64,000 bases of DNA, taken from positions 1 to 64,000 of the forward strand of contig DATNPH010000061.1 of the NCBI GenBank assembly GCA_036703315.1, in the 5' to 3' direction. Origin of the DNA: DATNPH01 sp036703315. Its GTDB lineage: Bacteria > Cyanobacteriota > Cyanobacteriia > Cyanobacteriales > Coleofasciculaceae. The position numbers and the translations under genes were made by a program. Under the pieces are notes generated by a model. The model saw only the letters and a program-made list of their open reading frames with translations. It did no database searches and was not told the origin of the DNA. Positions 45,039 through 52,911 of this stretch are shown piece after piece. Numbering within the stretch: the first letter of the stretch is position 1; every line of letters starts with the position of its first letter.

Positions 45039-46760
45039 GTGAGTCAACAACAACTTGTTTCTCCAGAGCCGCCACTCTTTGAACCGCAAAGGCGATATAA
45101 CCCAGTAGCGATCGCGCAGTATTACCGCTTTCGACCATGGGCACTTATCTGGCGAGCCTTGACAATTGTCGGGTTCTTCGGTAGCTTCATTCTCGGCATC
45201 AAGTGGGACGAATGGCGCGGACGATCAGAGCACAACAAGTTTAAACGAGCCTCACAGCTGCGGGAAATCCTCACTCGTCTGGGACCTACCTTTATTAAGG
45301 TAGGACAAGCCCTGTCCACTCGTCCCGACTTAGTTCGGAAAGATTTTTTAGACGAACTGATTAAGTTACAAGACCAACTGCCGCCCTTTGATAACGCGCT
45401 CGCTTTCTCGATTATTGAGGCAGAGTTGGGACGACCCATCAGAGAAATCTATAGAGAAATTTCCTCAAAACCTGTTGCTGCCGCTAGTCTGGGTCAAGTC
45501 TATCGAGGCTTTCTTCACACGGGTGAAGAAGTTGCCGTGAAGGTTCAGCGTCCTAATCTGCTCCCAGTTATCAGACTAGACCTTTATTTACTGCGGTGGG
45601 CAGCCGGTTGGCTTTCTCCCTGGCTACCTCTGAATCTGGGTCACGACTTGACTTTAATTGTTGATGAATTTGGCACCAAGTTATTTGAGGAGATTGACTA
45701 CTGCAACGAGGGTCGAAATGCTGAAAAATTCGCCCACAACTTCCGTGACGATCCGACTATCAAGGTACCATCGATTTACTGGCGTTACAGTAGTTTTCAC
45801 GTCCTCACTCTAGAGTGGATTAATGGCTTCAAGCTGACAGATACCGCTAACATTCTTGCGGCTGGACTTGATACCGACAAGTTAATTGAAATCGCTGTCA
45901 TCTCTGGTTTGCGTCAGCTGTTGGAACATGGCTTTTTCCATGCCGATCCCCATCCAGGTAACTTGTTTGCCCTACCTGATGGGCGTATGGCTTATATTGA
46001 CTTCGGCATGATGGATCAGCTGGAGCAATACACCAAAGAAACTATTGCTAGCTCCGTAGTGTACCTGATTAACAAAGACTACGATGAATTAGCGAAAAAC
46101 TTTGTCAAACTAGGCTTTTTAACCCCGGATACAGATGTCCGCCCAATTATTCCAGCCTTGGAGACTGTGCTGGGAGAAGCCATAGGTGAGAGTGTCGCTA
46201 ACTTCAACTTCAAGACGACTACCGATAAGTTCTCGGAGTTGATGTATGACTATCCTTTCCGGGTACCGGCGAAGTTTGCTCTGATTATCCGTTCGTTGGT
46301 GACGCAGGAAGGTCTAGCACTGAGCTTGAACCCGAACTTCAAAATTGTTGAGGTATCGTATCCTTACGTAGCACGGCGTCTCCTGACAGGTGAATCTCCG
46401 GAAATGCGGCGGCACTTGATTGAGATATTGTTTAAGGATGAGAAGTTCCAGTGGCAGCGATTGGAAAATATGATTGCGATCGCTCGCTCTGACCAAAACT
46501 TCGATTTACTCCCGACTGCTCAACTGGGATTGCAGTATCTGCTTTCGGATGAAGGGAAGTTTTTGAGGCGTCAGGTGCTGTTGGCTTTAACAGAAGATGA
46601 CCGACTCCACACTCAAGAAGTTCAACGTCTCTGGAACTTGGTCAAAGATGACTTGAAGCCAGCACGATTGTTCAACGTGGCGCTGAGTGCCCTAAGCGAA
46701 ATTTCAAGCGAGGGCGTTGCAGCCATTCTACCCCTTGCGGCTGCACTCAAAACGAAGTAA
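45039..46760 (+). CDS. ABC1/UbiB-type atypical kinase
   Basis: AarF/ABC1/UbiB family, 573 residues from a GTG. These kinases support quinone/isoprenoid metabolism or stress responses in cyanobacteria. Signature motifs: LGPTFIKVGQALSTRPDLV (KxGQ), KPVAAASLGQVYRG (the Ala-rich loop replacing the usual glycine loop), VAVKVQRP (ATP-binding Lys), FFHADPHPGNLFAL (catalytic HxDxxxxN) and YIDFGMMD (DFG). The C-terminal tail is helical. It is not adjacent to ubiquinone or plastoquinone genes, so the exact substrate is unknown. Confidence 0.9.
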   Translation: MSQQQLVSPEPPLFEPQRRYNPVAIAQYYRFRPWALIWRALTIVGFFGSFILGIKWDEWRGRSEHNKFKRASQLREILTRLGPTFIKVGQALSTRPDLVRKDFLDELIKLQDQLPPFDNALAFSIIEAELGRPIREIYREISSKPVAAASLGQVYRGFLHTGEEVAVKVQRPNLLPVIRLDLYLLRWAAGWLSPWLPLNLGHDLTLIVDEFGTKLFEEIDYCNEGRNAEKFAHNFRDDPTIKVPSIYWRYSSFHVLTLEWINGFKLTDTANILAAGLDTDKLIEIAVISGLRQLLEHGFFHADPHPGNLFALPDGRMAYIDFGMMDQLEQYTKETIASSVVYLINKDYDELAKNFVKLGFLTPDTDVRPIIPALETVLGEAIGESVANFNFKTTTDKFSELMYDYPFRVPAKFALIIRSLVTQEGLALSLNPNFKIVEVSYPYVARRLLTGESPEMRRHLIEILFKDEKFQWQRLENMIAIARSDQNFDLLPTAQLGLQYLLSDEGKFLRRQVLLALTEDDRLHTQEVQRLWNLVKDDLKPARLFNVALSALSEISSEGVAAILPLAAALKTK

Positions 46761-46830
46761 ATTTTCAGCGGCTGTGCAGTTTACTGACATAGCTTTTTGG
46801 CTAATCGCGAAAGGTAAGAAGCCTTTTAGC

Positions 46831-46905
46831 CCTTCGGCTGACGCTCCTGCGTCGCTAACGCCAGTTGCTTATGGGGGAAACCCCCAAGACCGCGCTGGCT
46901 CACCA
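46831..46905. repeat. Dispersed cyanobacterial repeat with GGGGG-AAA-CCCCC hairpin
   Basis: CCTTCGGCTGACGCTCCTGC is followed by TGGGGGAAACCCCCA (46872-46886) and GACCGCGCTGGCTCACC. This arrangement is common in intergenic DNA of several cyanobacteria as I recall. It separates the ABC1 kinase gene from the small membrane protein. Confidence 0.6.
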
Positions 46906-46938
46906 TTAGCCCTTAGGCATTACTATTAGGAGTGCTCT

Positions 46939-47310
46939 GTGTACAACTTTCCAGAACCACCATATTTTTTGTTGTTTGTTGGTCTGTTTGCTGGGTTTAC
47001 GTCAGGTTTAGCATTTGAAGCTACCCTTAAACAAAAAGTACAGGAATGGTCAAAAAACCGCTCCACTCGTACCTTGGCTCAAATGAAAGGTTCTCAGTTA
47101 CTCATCCCATTTTTGGGGATTGCCGCTGGAATTTGTGTATTTCTGGGGGCTGGTTTAGAAATTTTTGGCTTTCCTTACTGGTTGTCTTACTCAGTCTCCC
47201 TACCGCTCACTATATTCCTTGGTTTGTTGATTTGGTCACAGTTGAGTAAACTGTTAGCTCAGTTAGAGCGAGGTGGTTCAAAAGCCTTAGATTTAGATGC
47301 TTTTGAGTAA
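46939..47310 (+). CDS. Small membrane protein, function unknown
   Basis: 123 residues from a GTG with AGGAG 9 nt upstream. There are three hydrophobic segments: FLLFVGLFAGFTSGLAF, LLIPFLGIAAGICVFLGAGL, and LSYSVSLPLTIFLGLLIW. A basic loop lies after the first segment (LKQKVQEWSKNRSTR). The C-terminus is acidic (ALDLDAFE). No family recognised; it looks like a conserved cyanobacterial membrane protein. It is followed by a good intrinsic terminator. Confidence 0.65.
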   Translation: MYNFPEPPYFLLFVGLFAGFTSGLAFEATLKQKVQEWSKNRSTRTLAQMKGSQLLIPFLGIAAGICVFLGAGLEIFGFPYWLSYSVSLPLTIFLGLLIWSQLSKLLAQLERGGSKALDLDAFE

Positions 47311-47375
47311 AACACCCGTAGTTTAAAGAGGGGACAGTTTTTATAAGGTATCACTCATACTGAAAAAATACTGAC

Positions 47376-47399
47376 AAAAGAGCGATCGCTCTTTTTTTT
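47376..47399 (+). terminator. Intrinsic terminator with HIP1 in the loop
   Basis: The 20-nt palindrome AAAAGAGCGATCGCTCTTTT leads directly into a T-run. The HIP1 octamer GCGATCGC forms the top of the hairpin. Confidence 0.75.
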
Positions 47400-47782
47400 A
47401 TGGCTTTTTGATCAAGTGCATAAGTTGATAGCCACCTTATACAAAGGGTGGTGGATGATTCATTGCGATGAACGTTGAACGCCTCAATCTCAGGCACTGC
47501 GAGTCTTGGAAGACCCAGCACACGCTTCAAAGTGCTGCGTCCCAGGACAAATTGCACAGGTCGCATAAGTCTGAGTCCAAACAAACTCAGGTAGACGTAG
47601 AGCCAATTCAAATTGTCAAAGATTTTTGCATAAAACTCTCACCGCAGGCAGATAAGTAATTAGGAAGCAAAGAACGGCTGTTGCAAAAACCCACTTCTGT
47701 GCTCCCCCTGCCCGATAGCCAACATCAGTTGCGCAACATCATCACTCATACCAGCTTGAGTACACTACTAGGAGACTTACAG

Positions 47783-48871
47783 ATGAAATTCGTCAAAGGG
47801 TTAGCTTATACCGGAACATTGAGTGGTTTACTACTAGCAACACTAGCCCCGTTCCTGGCTAACGCCCAAAGCAGTACAACTAACGTAGGACAGTCAATCA
47901 CACCCCAAGCCGCTAGCCAAGCCGTCAACGAATATTGGTCAGCAGAACGGATGCGAACAGCTAAGCCAGTAGAAGCGATGCTCAATAGTACCCCTAAAAA
48001 AGCATCAGTGCAATCCCTGTCACAGTCTGGACCACCAGCTAGTGCTCCTGGTGGGAGTCCCAGTCAGACCATAAGACAGAATGCTGCGCCAATCAACCAG
48101 GCAGCCAAACCCCAGCCGGTTGATTTAAAATACCCCTTTCCTTACACAAGCGGTTTTGTATCCTACGATAAATACACACAATATCCACACAGGACAATCG
48201 GTAAGATATTTTTCACCAATGTGTCTGATGGGCTAGACTACGTCTGCTCTGGCTCAGCCGTCAATAGCACCAACAAACGTATGATTGTGACGGCAGGGCA
48301 CTGCGTGTCTGATGGTAAGAGCAAGTTCCACAAAAATGTGATTTTTGTCCCGGCATACAACCCTAACAACTCCAACCCTAACCTAAGAGAACCTTATGGT
48401 CGCTGGTCATCTTGTTATCTAGCCACAACAACAGGTTGGCATACCAAAGAGGACTTCGGAAAAGACATTGGCACAATCAAGGCTTGTGACAAAGGCACTT
48501 CCAAGCTGCATAATGTGGTTGGCTATCTCGGCTATAAGGCAAACGTCTCCCGTAACCAGACCTGGAATGCCTTTGGCTATCCTCAGGCTTCCCCGTTTGA
48601 TGGGAGGAAGTTGGCTTACTGCAAAGCCTCCTTTGCTACCAGCGATAGCAGCGTCTCTCCGGCTCGGATTGGTATCGGCTGCAATATGACTGGCGGTTCA
48701 AGTGGTGGACCTTGGATCCTCAACTATGCTCCTGACAAGAGCGGGGAAGTCAATTACATTAACGGCGTCAATAGTTGGAAATACTATGCCCAACCCAATG
48801 CCATGTACTCACCTTACTTCGGCGATGACTTTCTGAATCTACGTAAGTTTGCTATCGACCAGGGAGCCTAA
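47783..48871 (+). CDS. Secreted trypsin-like serine protease, copy 1
   Basis: 362 residues from the ATG at 47783, which has TAGGAG 8 nt upstream; upstream Met codons lie in duplicated non-coding DNA. The signal peptide is MKFVKGLAYTGTLSGLLLAT...ANA. The pro-region contains TNVGQSITPQAASQAVNEYW and SAERM, then a Ser/Pro linker. The chymotrypsin-fold catalytic triad is His in IVTAGHCVSD, Asp in GKDIGTIKACD and Ser in MTGGSSGGPWIL. Four Cys suggest disulfides. The N-terminal pro-part probably keeps the enzyme inactive until cleavage. First of three paralogues in a head-to-tail row. Confidence 0.9.
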   Translation: MKFVKGLAYTGTLSGLLLATLAPFLANAQSSTTNVGQSITPQAASQAVNEYWSAERMRTAKPVEAMLNSTPKKASVQSLSQSGPPASAPGGSPSQTIRQNAAPINQAAKPQPVDLKYPFPYTSGFVSYDKYTQYPHRTIGKIFFTNVSDGLDYVCSGSAVNSTNKRMIVTAGHCVSDGKSKFHKNVIFVPAYNPNNSNPNLREPYGRWSSCYLATTTGWHTKEDFGKDIGTIKACDKGTSKLHNVVGYLGYKANVSRNQTWNAFGYPQASPFDGRKLAYCKASFATSDSSVSPARIGIGCNMTGGSSGGPWILNYAPDKSGEVNYINGVNSWKYYAQPNAMYSPYFGDDFLNLRKFAIDQGA

Positions 48872-48954
48872 TCTACGAGAGGCTAACGAAGGTAGCGACG
48901 ACTTTGTGGAATGAATTAAGGGTATTTTAGGTAGAGCCGATGCCAAGAACTCTA

Positions 48955-49016
48955 AAAGCTTGGCAGATGTGAAGCTCGCTCTTGCCACGACGCGATGCTG
49001 CACTCCTCCAAGCTTT
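48955..49016 (+). other. Conserved structured element after protease 1
   Basis: Arms AAAGCTTGG and CCAAGCTTT enclose 44 nt that can form a smaller helix (TTGGCA...TTGCCA). The interior and the next ~25 bp are identical to the copy after protease 3 (52163-52224), while the flanks have drifted. No ORF. Confidence 0.5.
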
Positions 49017-49111
49017 GCTTAAATGCAATTGTGGAAAAGGGTTGAGTTCCTGGGAAATATTATCCTACCCTTGCTCACTTAGTCAAGTCTTCTGTGTTCA
49101 TCTTCAATCTA

Positions 49112-49148
49112 CCGGATTGCTTTAACAAGGCACTCCGGCTTTTTTTTG
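49112..49148 (+). terminator. Terminator of protease 1
   Basis: CCGGATTGC...GCACTCCGG stem (one G-T pair) followed by CTTTTTTTT. Confidence 0.8.
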
Positions 49149-49320
49149 GGTTTTCTCAGATTAGTTAGCACAACATCAGTTGACGCAACATCATCACTCA
49201 CACAAATTTCATTAGACTTCTTGCATAAGTGGCAGACCCCTGAGAGATAAGTCTTACTGCAACGACATGACGATTGAATTGTGCAACAGGTGCATTACAC
49301 GACTAGGAGACTTAGAACAA

Positions 49321-50412
49321 ATGAAATTCACAAAAGGGTTTGCTCTCACCAGTGCCTTCGGTGGTTTGCTAGTGACAACGCTGGTTCCCTTCCTCGCTAA
49401 CGCCCAAAGTTCAAGTACTAATAACGTGGGACAGTCAATTACTCCACAGGCTGCCAGCCAAGCCGTCAACGAATATTGGTCAGCAGAACGGATGAAGTCA
49501 GCCAAGCCACTAACGCTCTCAGTTACGGGTTCTCCCAAATCAGCCGTATCAGTGCAATCCCTGTCGCCGTCTCGACCTGTAGCTAGTGCTCCCGGTGGTG
49601 CTCCCGGTCAAGCTCTAAGCAATTCAGCACCAGTCAACCAGGCAGCCAAACCTCAACCCGTTGATTTGAAATACCCCTACCCCTACACAGGCGGCTTCAT
49701 CGCCTACGACAAATACACACAATACCCACACAAGACCATCGGTAAGATATTTTTCACTAAAGCGTCTGACGGGAATGACTACGTCTGCTCCGGCTCGGCG
49801 GTCAATAGCACCAATAAACGTTTGATTGTGACGGCGGGGCACTGCGTGTCTGATGGTAATGGGAAGTTCCACAAAAATGTAATTTTTGTACCGGCATACA
49901 ATCCTAATAATCCCAAATCTAGCCAAAGAGAGCCTTATGGTCGCTGGTCATCTTGTTATCTGAGCACAAGAACGGCTTGGCATACCAAAGAGGACTTGGG
50001 ACAAGATATTGGCATGATTAAGGCGTGTGACAAAGGCAGTTCGCGGCTGCATAACACGGTTGGCTATCTCGGTTATAAGGCAAATGTCTCTCGTAACCAG
50101 CTCTGGCAGTCCTTGGGCTATCCCCAGGCTGCGCCTTTTGATGGCAGGAAGTTGGCTTATTGCAGAGCCCTATATGCTACCAGCGATAGCCGTAAGTCTC
50201 CTGCTACCAATGGCATTGGCTGCAATATGACCGGAGGTTCAAGCGGTGGTCCTTGGATAGTCGAATACACTCCTGGCAAGACCGGTGCTGTCAATTACAT
50301 CAATGGCCTCAACAGTTACGGATACAACAAGCAACCCAATGTAATGTACTCGCCTTACTTTGGCGATGAATTTCTGGAGTTACGTAAGTTTACCATCGAC
50401 AAGGGAGCCTAA
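49321..50412 (+). CDS. Secreted trypsin-like serine protease, copy 2
   Basis: 363 residues from the ATG at 49321 (MKFTKGFALTSAFGGLLVTT signal). It has the same layout as its neighbours: pro-region with NNVGQSITPQAASQAVNEYW, a variable Ser/Pro/Gly linker, then the protease with LIVTAGHCVSD, GQDIGMIKACD and MTGGSSGGPWIV. It is the most divergent of the three, and its flanks are not part of the large duplication, although GCATAAGT (49223-49230) also occurs upstream. A distinct terminator follows. Confidence 0.9.
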   Translation: MKFTKGFALTSAFGGLLVTTLVPFLANAQSSSTNNVGQSITPQAASQAVNEYWSAERMKSAKPLTLSVTGSPKSAVSVQSLSPSRPVASAPGGAPGQALSNSAPVNQAAKPQPVDLKYPYPYTGGFIAYDKYTQYPHKTIGKIFFTKASDGNDYVCSGSAVNSTNKRLIVTAGHCVSDGNGKFHKNVIFVPAYNPNNPKSSQREPYGRWSSCYLSTRTAWHTKEDLGQDIGMIKACDKGSSRLHNTVGYLGYKANVSRNQLWQSLGYPQAAPFDGRKLAYCRALYATSDSRKSPATNGIGCNMTGGSSGGPWIVEYTPGKTGAVNYINGLNSYGYNKQPNVMYSPYFGDEFLELRKFTIDKGA

Positions 50413-50484
50413 CCTACGGGAGCCAAGTTACATAATCTTGTTGAATTAATTGAGGAGATGGTAGCTCCTCTATATTCAATTCAC

Positions 50485-50519
50485 CCGGATGTGCTTGCTT
50501 TAGCAGTCCGGCTTTTTTT
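50485..50519 (+). terminator. Terminator of protease 2
   Basis: CCGGA (50485-50489) pairs with TCCGG (50507-50511), followed by CTTTTTTT. Confidence 0.75.
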
Positions 50520-50689
50520 ATGAGTTGCTCAAATCACTCAGCACAACATCTGACTCAAAACTGATTTGAAACTAACCCGAACCTGGGCTTGTGATCAATT
50601 TTTTGTAAAGAACAATTAAAAACTTCCGATTACTTCATCCCTTAAGTAGCTAGATTGGATTCACCTTGGGTACGTCTTTCTTGGAAAGG

Positions 50690-50761
50690 ATGAAGTCGCT
50701 GAAAGCAAAGCTGGGATTAGCATCGATTGCTACGGTATTCGCGATCGCGCTACTTCTTTAG
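50690..50761 (+). pseudogene. Orphan 23-residue signal-peptide-like ORF at duplication edge
   Basis: MKSLKAKLGLASIATVFAIA plus LLL, then a TAG formed exactly where the duplicated segment begins. GGAAAGG precedes the ATG. It looks like the 5' end of a secreted-protein gene cut off by the duplication; it could also be a tiny membrane peptide. Confidence 0.4.
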
Positions 50762-50992
50762 CATAAGTGTGAGTCCAAACCAACCTCAAGTAGACGTAGA
50801 GCCAATTCAAATTGTCAAAGATTTTTGCATAAAACTCTCACCGCAGGCAGATAGGTAATTAGGAAGCAAAGAACGGCTGTTGCAAAAACCCACTTCTGTG
50901 CTTCCACTGCCCAATTGCCAACATCAATCAGTTGGCGTGACATCATCACTCACACCAACACCAGCTTGAGTACACTACTAGGAGACTTACAG

Positions 50993-52081
50993 ATGAAATT
51001 TGTCAAAGGGTTAGCTTATACCGGAACATTGAGTGGTTTACTACTAGCAACACTAGCCCCCTTCCTGGCTAACGCCCAAAGCAGTACAACTAACGTAGGA
51101 CAGTCAATCACACCCCAAGCCGCTACCCAAGCCGTCAACGAATATTGGTCAGCAGCACGCCTACAGTCAGCCAAGCCAGCCGAGGTCTCAGTCAAGGGTG
51201 GACCCAAAGCCGCCGTATCAGTGCAATCGCTGTCCCAACCTGGAGTACCAGCTAGCGCTCCCGGTGGTGCTCCCGGTCAAGCCGTAACCAATGCTGCGCC
51301 AATCAACCAGGCAGCCAAACCCCAACCGGTTGATTTAAAATACCCCTTCCCCTACACACGCGGCTTCGTGTCCTACGATAAATACACACAATATCCACAC
51401 AAGACAATCGGTAAGATATTTTTCACCAAAGTCTCTGACGGGAAAGACTACGTTTGCTCTGGCTCAGCCGTCAATAGCACCAACAAACGCCTGATTGTGA
51501 CAGCCGGACACTGTGTATCTGATGGCAAGGGGAACTTCCACAAAAATGTGATTTTCGTCCCAGCCTACAACCCTAACAACTCTAGCTCTAGCCAAAGAGA
51601 ACCTTATGGTCGCTGGTCATCTTGCTATCTAACCACAAGATCAGCTTGGCATAGCAAAGGTGACTTCGGACAAGACATTGGCATGATCAAGGCTTGTGAC
51701 AAAGGCACTTCCAAGCTGCATGATAAGATTGGCTATCTCGGTTATAAGGCAAATGTCTCTCGCAATCAAACTTGGAATGCCTTTGGCTATCCTCAAGCTG
51801 CGCCTTTTGATGGCAAGAAGTTGACCTACTGTAAAGCCGCTTATGCTACCAGCGATACTCAGTTTTCTCCGGATACCATAGGCATCGGCTGCGATATGAC
51901 CGGCGGTTCAAGTGGTGGTCCATGGATTCTCAATTATACTCCGGGTCAAAGTGGGTCATTCAATTACATCAATGGACTCAACAGCTACAAATACGATAGC
52001 CAACCCAAAGCCATGTACTCACCTTACTTCGGTAATGAGTTTCTAGATTTACGCAAGTTTGCTATCGACAAGGGTGCCTAA
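50993..52081 (+). CDS. Secreted trypsin-like serine protease, copy 3
   Basis: 362 residues from the ATG at 50993 with TAGGAG upstream. The signal peptide and first part of the pro-region are identical to copy 1. The linker differs (SVKGGPKAAVSVQSLSQPGV). The triad is complete: LIVTAGHCVSD, GQDIGMIKACD, MTGGSSGGPWIL. Variable positions cluster in the linker and in surface loops such as PNNSSSSQREPYG, consistent with diversifying specificity after duplication. A convergent gene downstream encodes the matching pro-region alone. Confidence 0.9.
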   Translation: MKFVKGLAYTGTLSGLLLATLAPFLANAQSSTTNVGQSITPQAATQAVNEYWSAARLQSAKPAEVSVKGGPKAAVSVQSLSQPGVPASAPGGAPGQAVTNAAPINQAAKPQPVDLKYPFPYTRGFVSYDKYTQYPHKTIGKIFFTKVSDGKDYVCSGSAVNSTNKRLIVTAGHCVSDGKGNFHKNVIFVPAYNPNNSSSSQREPYGRWSSCYLTTRSAWHSKGDFGQDIGMIKACDKGTSKLHDKIGYLGYKANVSRNQTWNAFGYPQAAPFDGKKLTYCKAAYATSDTQFSPDTIGIGCDMTGGSSGGPWILNYTPGQSGSFNYINGLNSYKYDSQPKAMYSPYFGNEFLDLRKFAIDKGA

Positions 52082-52162
52082 TCTAGCTATGACCTAAGTC
52101 AGTGGACGACCTTGTTGAATATAGTGAGGGGATGGTAGGTAAAGTCGGTGCCAAGAACGCTA

Positions 52163-52224
52163 AAAGCTTGGCAGATGTGAAGCTCGCTCTTGCCACGACG
52201 CGATGCTGCACTCCTCCAAGCTTT
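52163..52224 (+). other. Conserved structured element after protease 3
   Basis: The same 62-bp unit as 48955-49016, with identical arms and interior. Confidence 0.5.
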
Positions 52225-52319
52225 GCTTAAATGCAATTGTGGAAAAGGGTTGAATTCTTGAGAAATATTATCCTACCCTGGCTCACTTAGTCAAGTCTTC
52301 TCTCCTCATATTTAATCTA

Positions 52320-52355
52320 CCGGATTGCTTTAACCAGGCAATCCGGCTTTTTTTT
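52320..52355. terminator. Terminator shared by protease 3 and the convergent pro-region gene
   Basis: CCGGATTGC and GCAATCCGG form a perfect 9-bp stem, then CTTTTTTTT on the plus strand. It sits 15 bp after the stop of the minus-strand gene. Confidence 0.8.
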
Positions 52356-52369
52356 GGGTTTTCCCAAAG

Positions 52370-52693
52370 CTATTTTTGCTGATCTGGGGGGACTTCTCCC
52401 GAATCTGCGCTGGAACCAGTAGCTTCTGAACCAGACGGGGGCTGGGGTTGAGATGCGGGTTTAGGGGAGCCAGGGCGCTCAAGTGGTGCTGGCTGTGCAT
52501 TCTGCATTCGTTCTGGTGTCCAATAGTCCTCTGATTGAGAGGCTTCTGAACGCTCTGCATTTTGTCCGACGTTACCGTCTGTGCGATCGCCTGCTTGAGT
52601 CTTTTGCTTAGCCAATAGAGGCAAAGCGGCTAGTGTTGCAACTAATAAACTGGCGAAGGCTATTGTAAAGACAAGCTCCTTAGAGAAGTTCAT
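52370..52693 (-). CDS. Secreted stand-alone protease pro-region-like protein
   Basis: 107 residues from the ATG at 52693 (AAGG 7 nt upstream). The signal segment LVFTIAFASLLVATLAALPL is followed by NVGQNAERSEASQSEDYW and TPERMQNAQPAPLE. This matches, in order and spacing, the NVGQ...YWSAERMxxAKP pro-region of the three adjacent proteases. A Pro/Ser-rich linker (SPKPASQPQPPSGSEA) then ends the protein where the protease domain would begin. No catalytic residues. It could be an inhibitor or chaperone acting in trans, or a decayed fourth protease; intact signal, start and frame favour a living gene. Confidence 0.65.
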   Translation of the reverse strand: MNFSKELVFTIAFASLLVATLAALPLLAKQKTQAGDRTDGNVGQNAERSEASQSEDYWTPERMQNAQPAPLERPGSPKPASQPQPPSGSEATGSSADSGEVPPDQQK

Positions 52694-52911
52694 TGGTATA
52701 CCTTTTTTCATAAACAGGTGTTCATTCTAAACAACCTGTATTTCATTTGACGATAATCTTTACAAGCACTGATCAACTTGCCAGTTAAATGAGTAATCGC
52801 TTATTCACTTGGCGTATCAAACTCATCGGCAAACGTCAACAGTAAACAACAGTACCGTGGAATAAATCCTAAAGTAGAAGAGCCACCAGACATTATTGCA
52901 AAATTGGGCTG

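Larger units (their letters stand above)
47563..49148 (+). repeat. Segmental duplication, copy 1 (partner 50761-52355)
   Basis: Starting at GCATAAGT, the ~215-bp upstream region, protease gene 1, the 3' flank and the terminator are all closely similar to 50761-52355. Similarity includes non-coding DNA, so this is a DNA duplication rather than only protein paralogy. Confidence 0.8.
50761..52355 (+). repeat. Segmental duplication, copy 2 (partner 47563-49148)
   Basis: See the partner entry. Upstream DNA from GCATAAGT through the start codon of protease 3 is nearly identical to that of protease 1, with only scattered substitutions. Confidence 0.8.
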
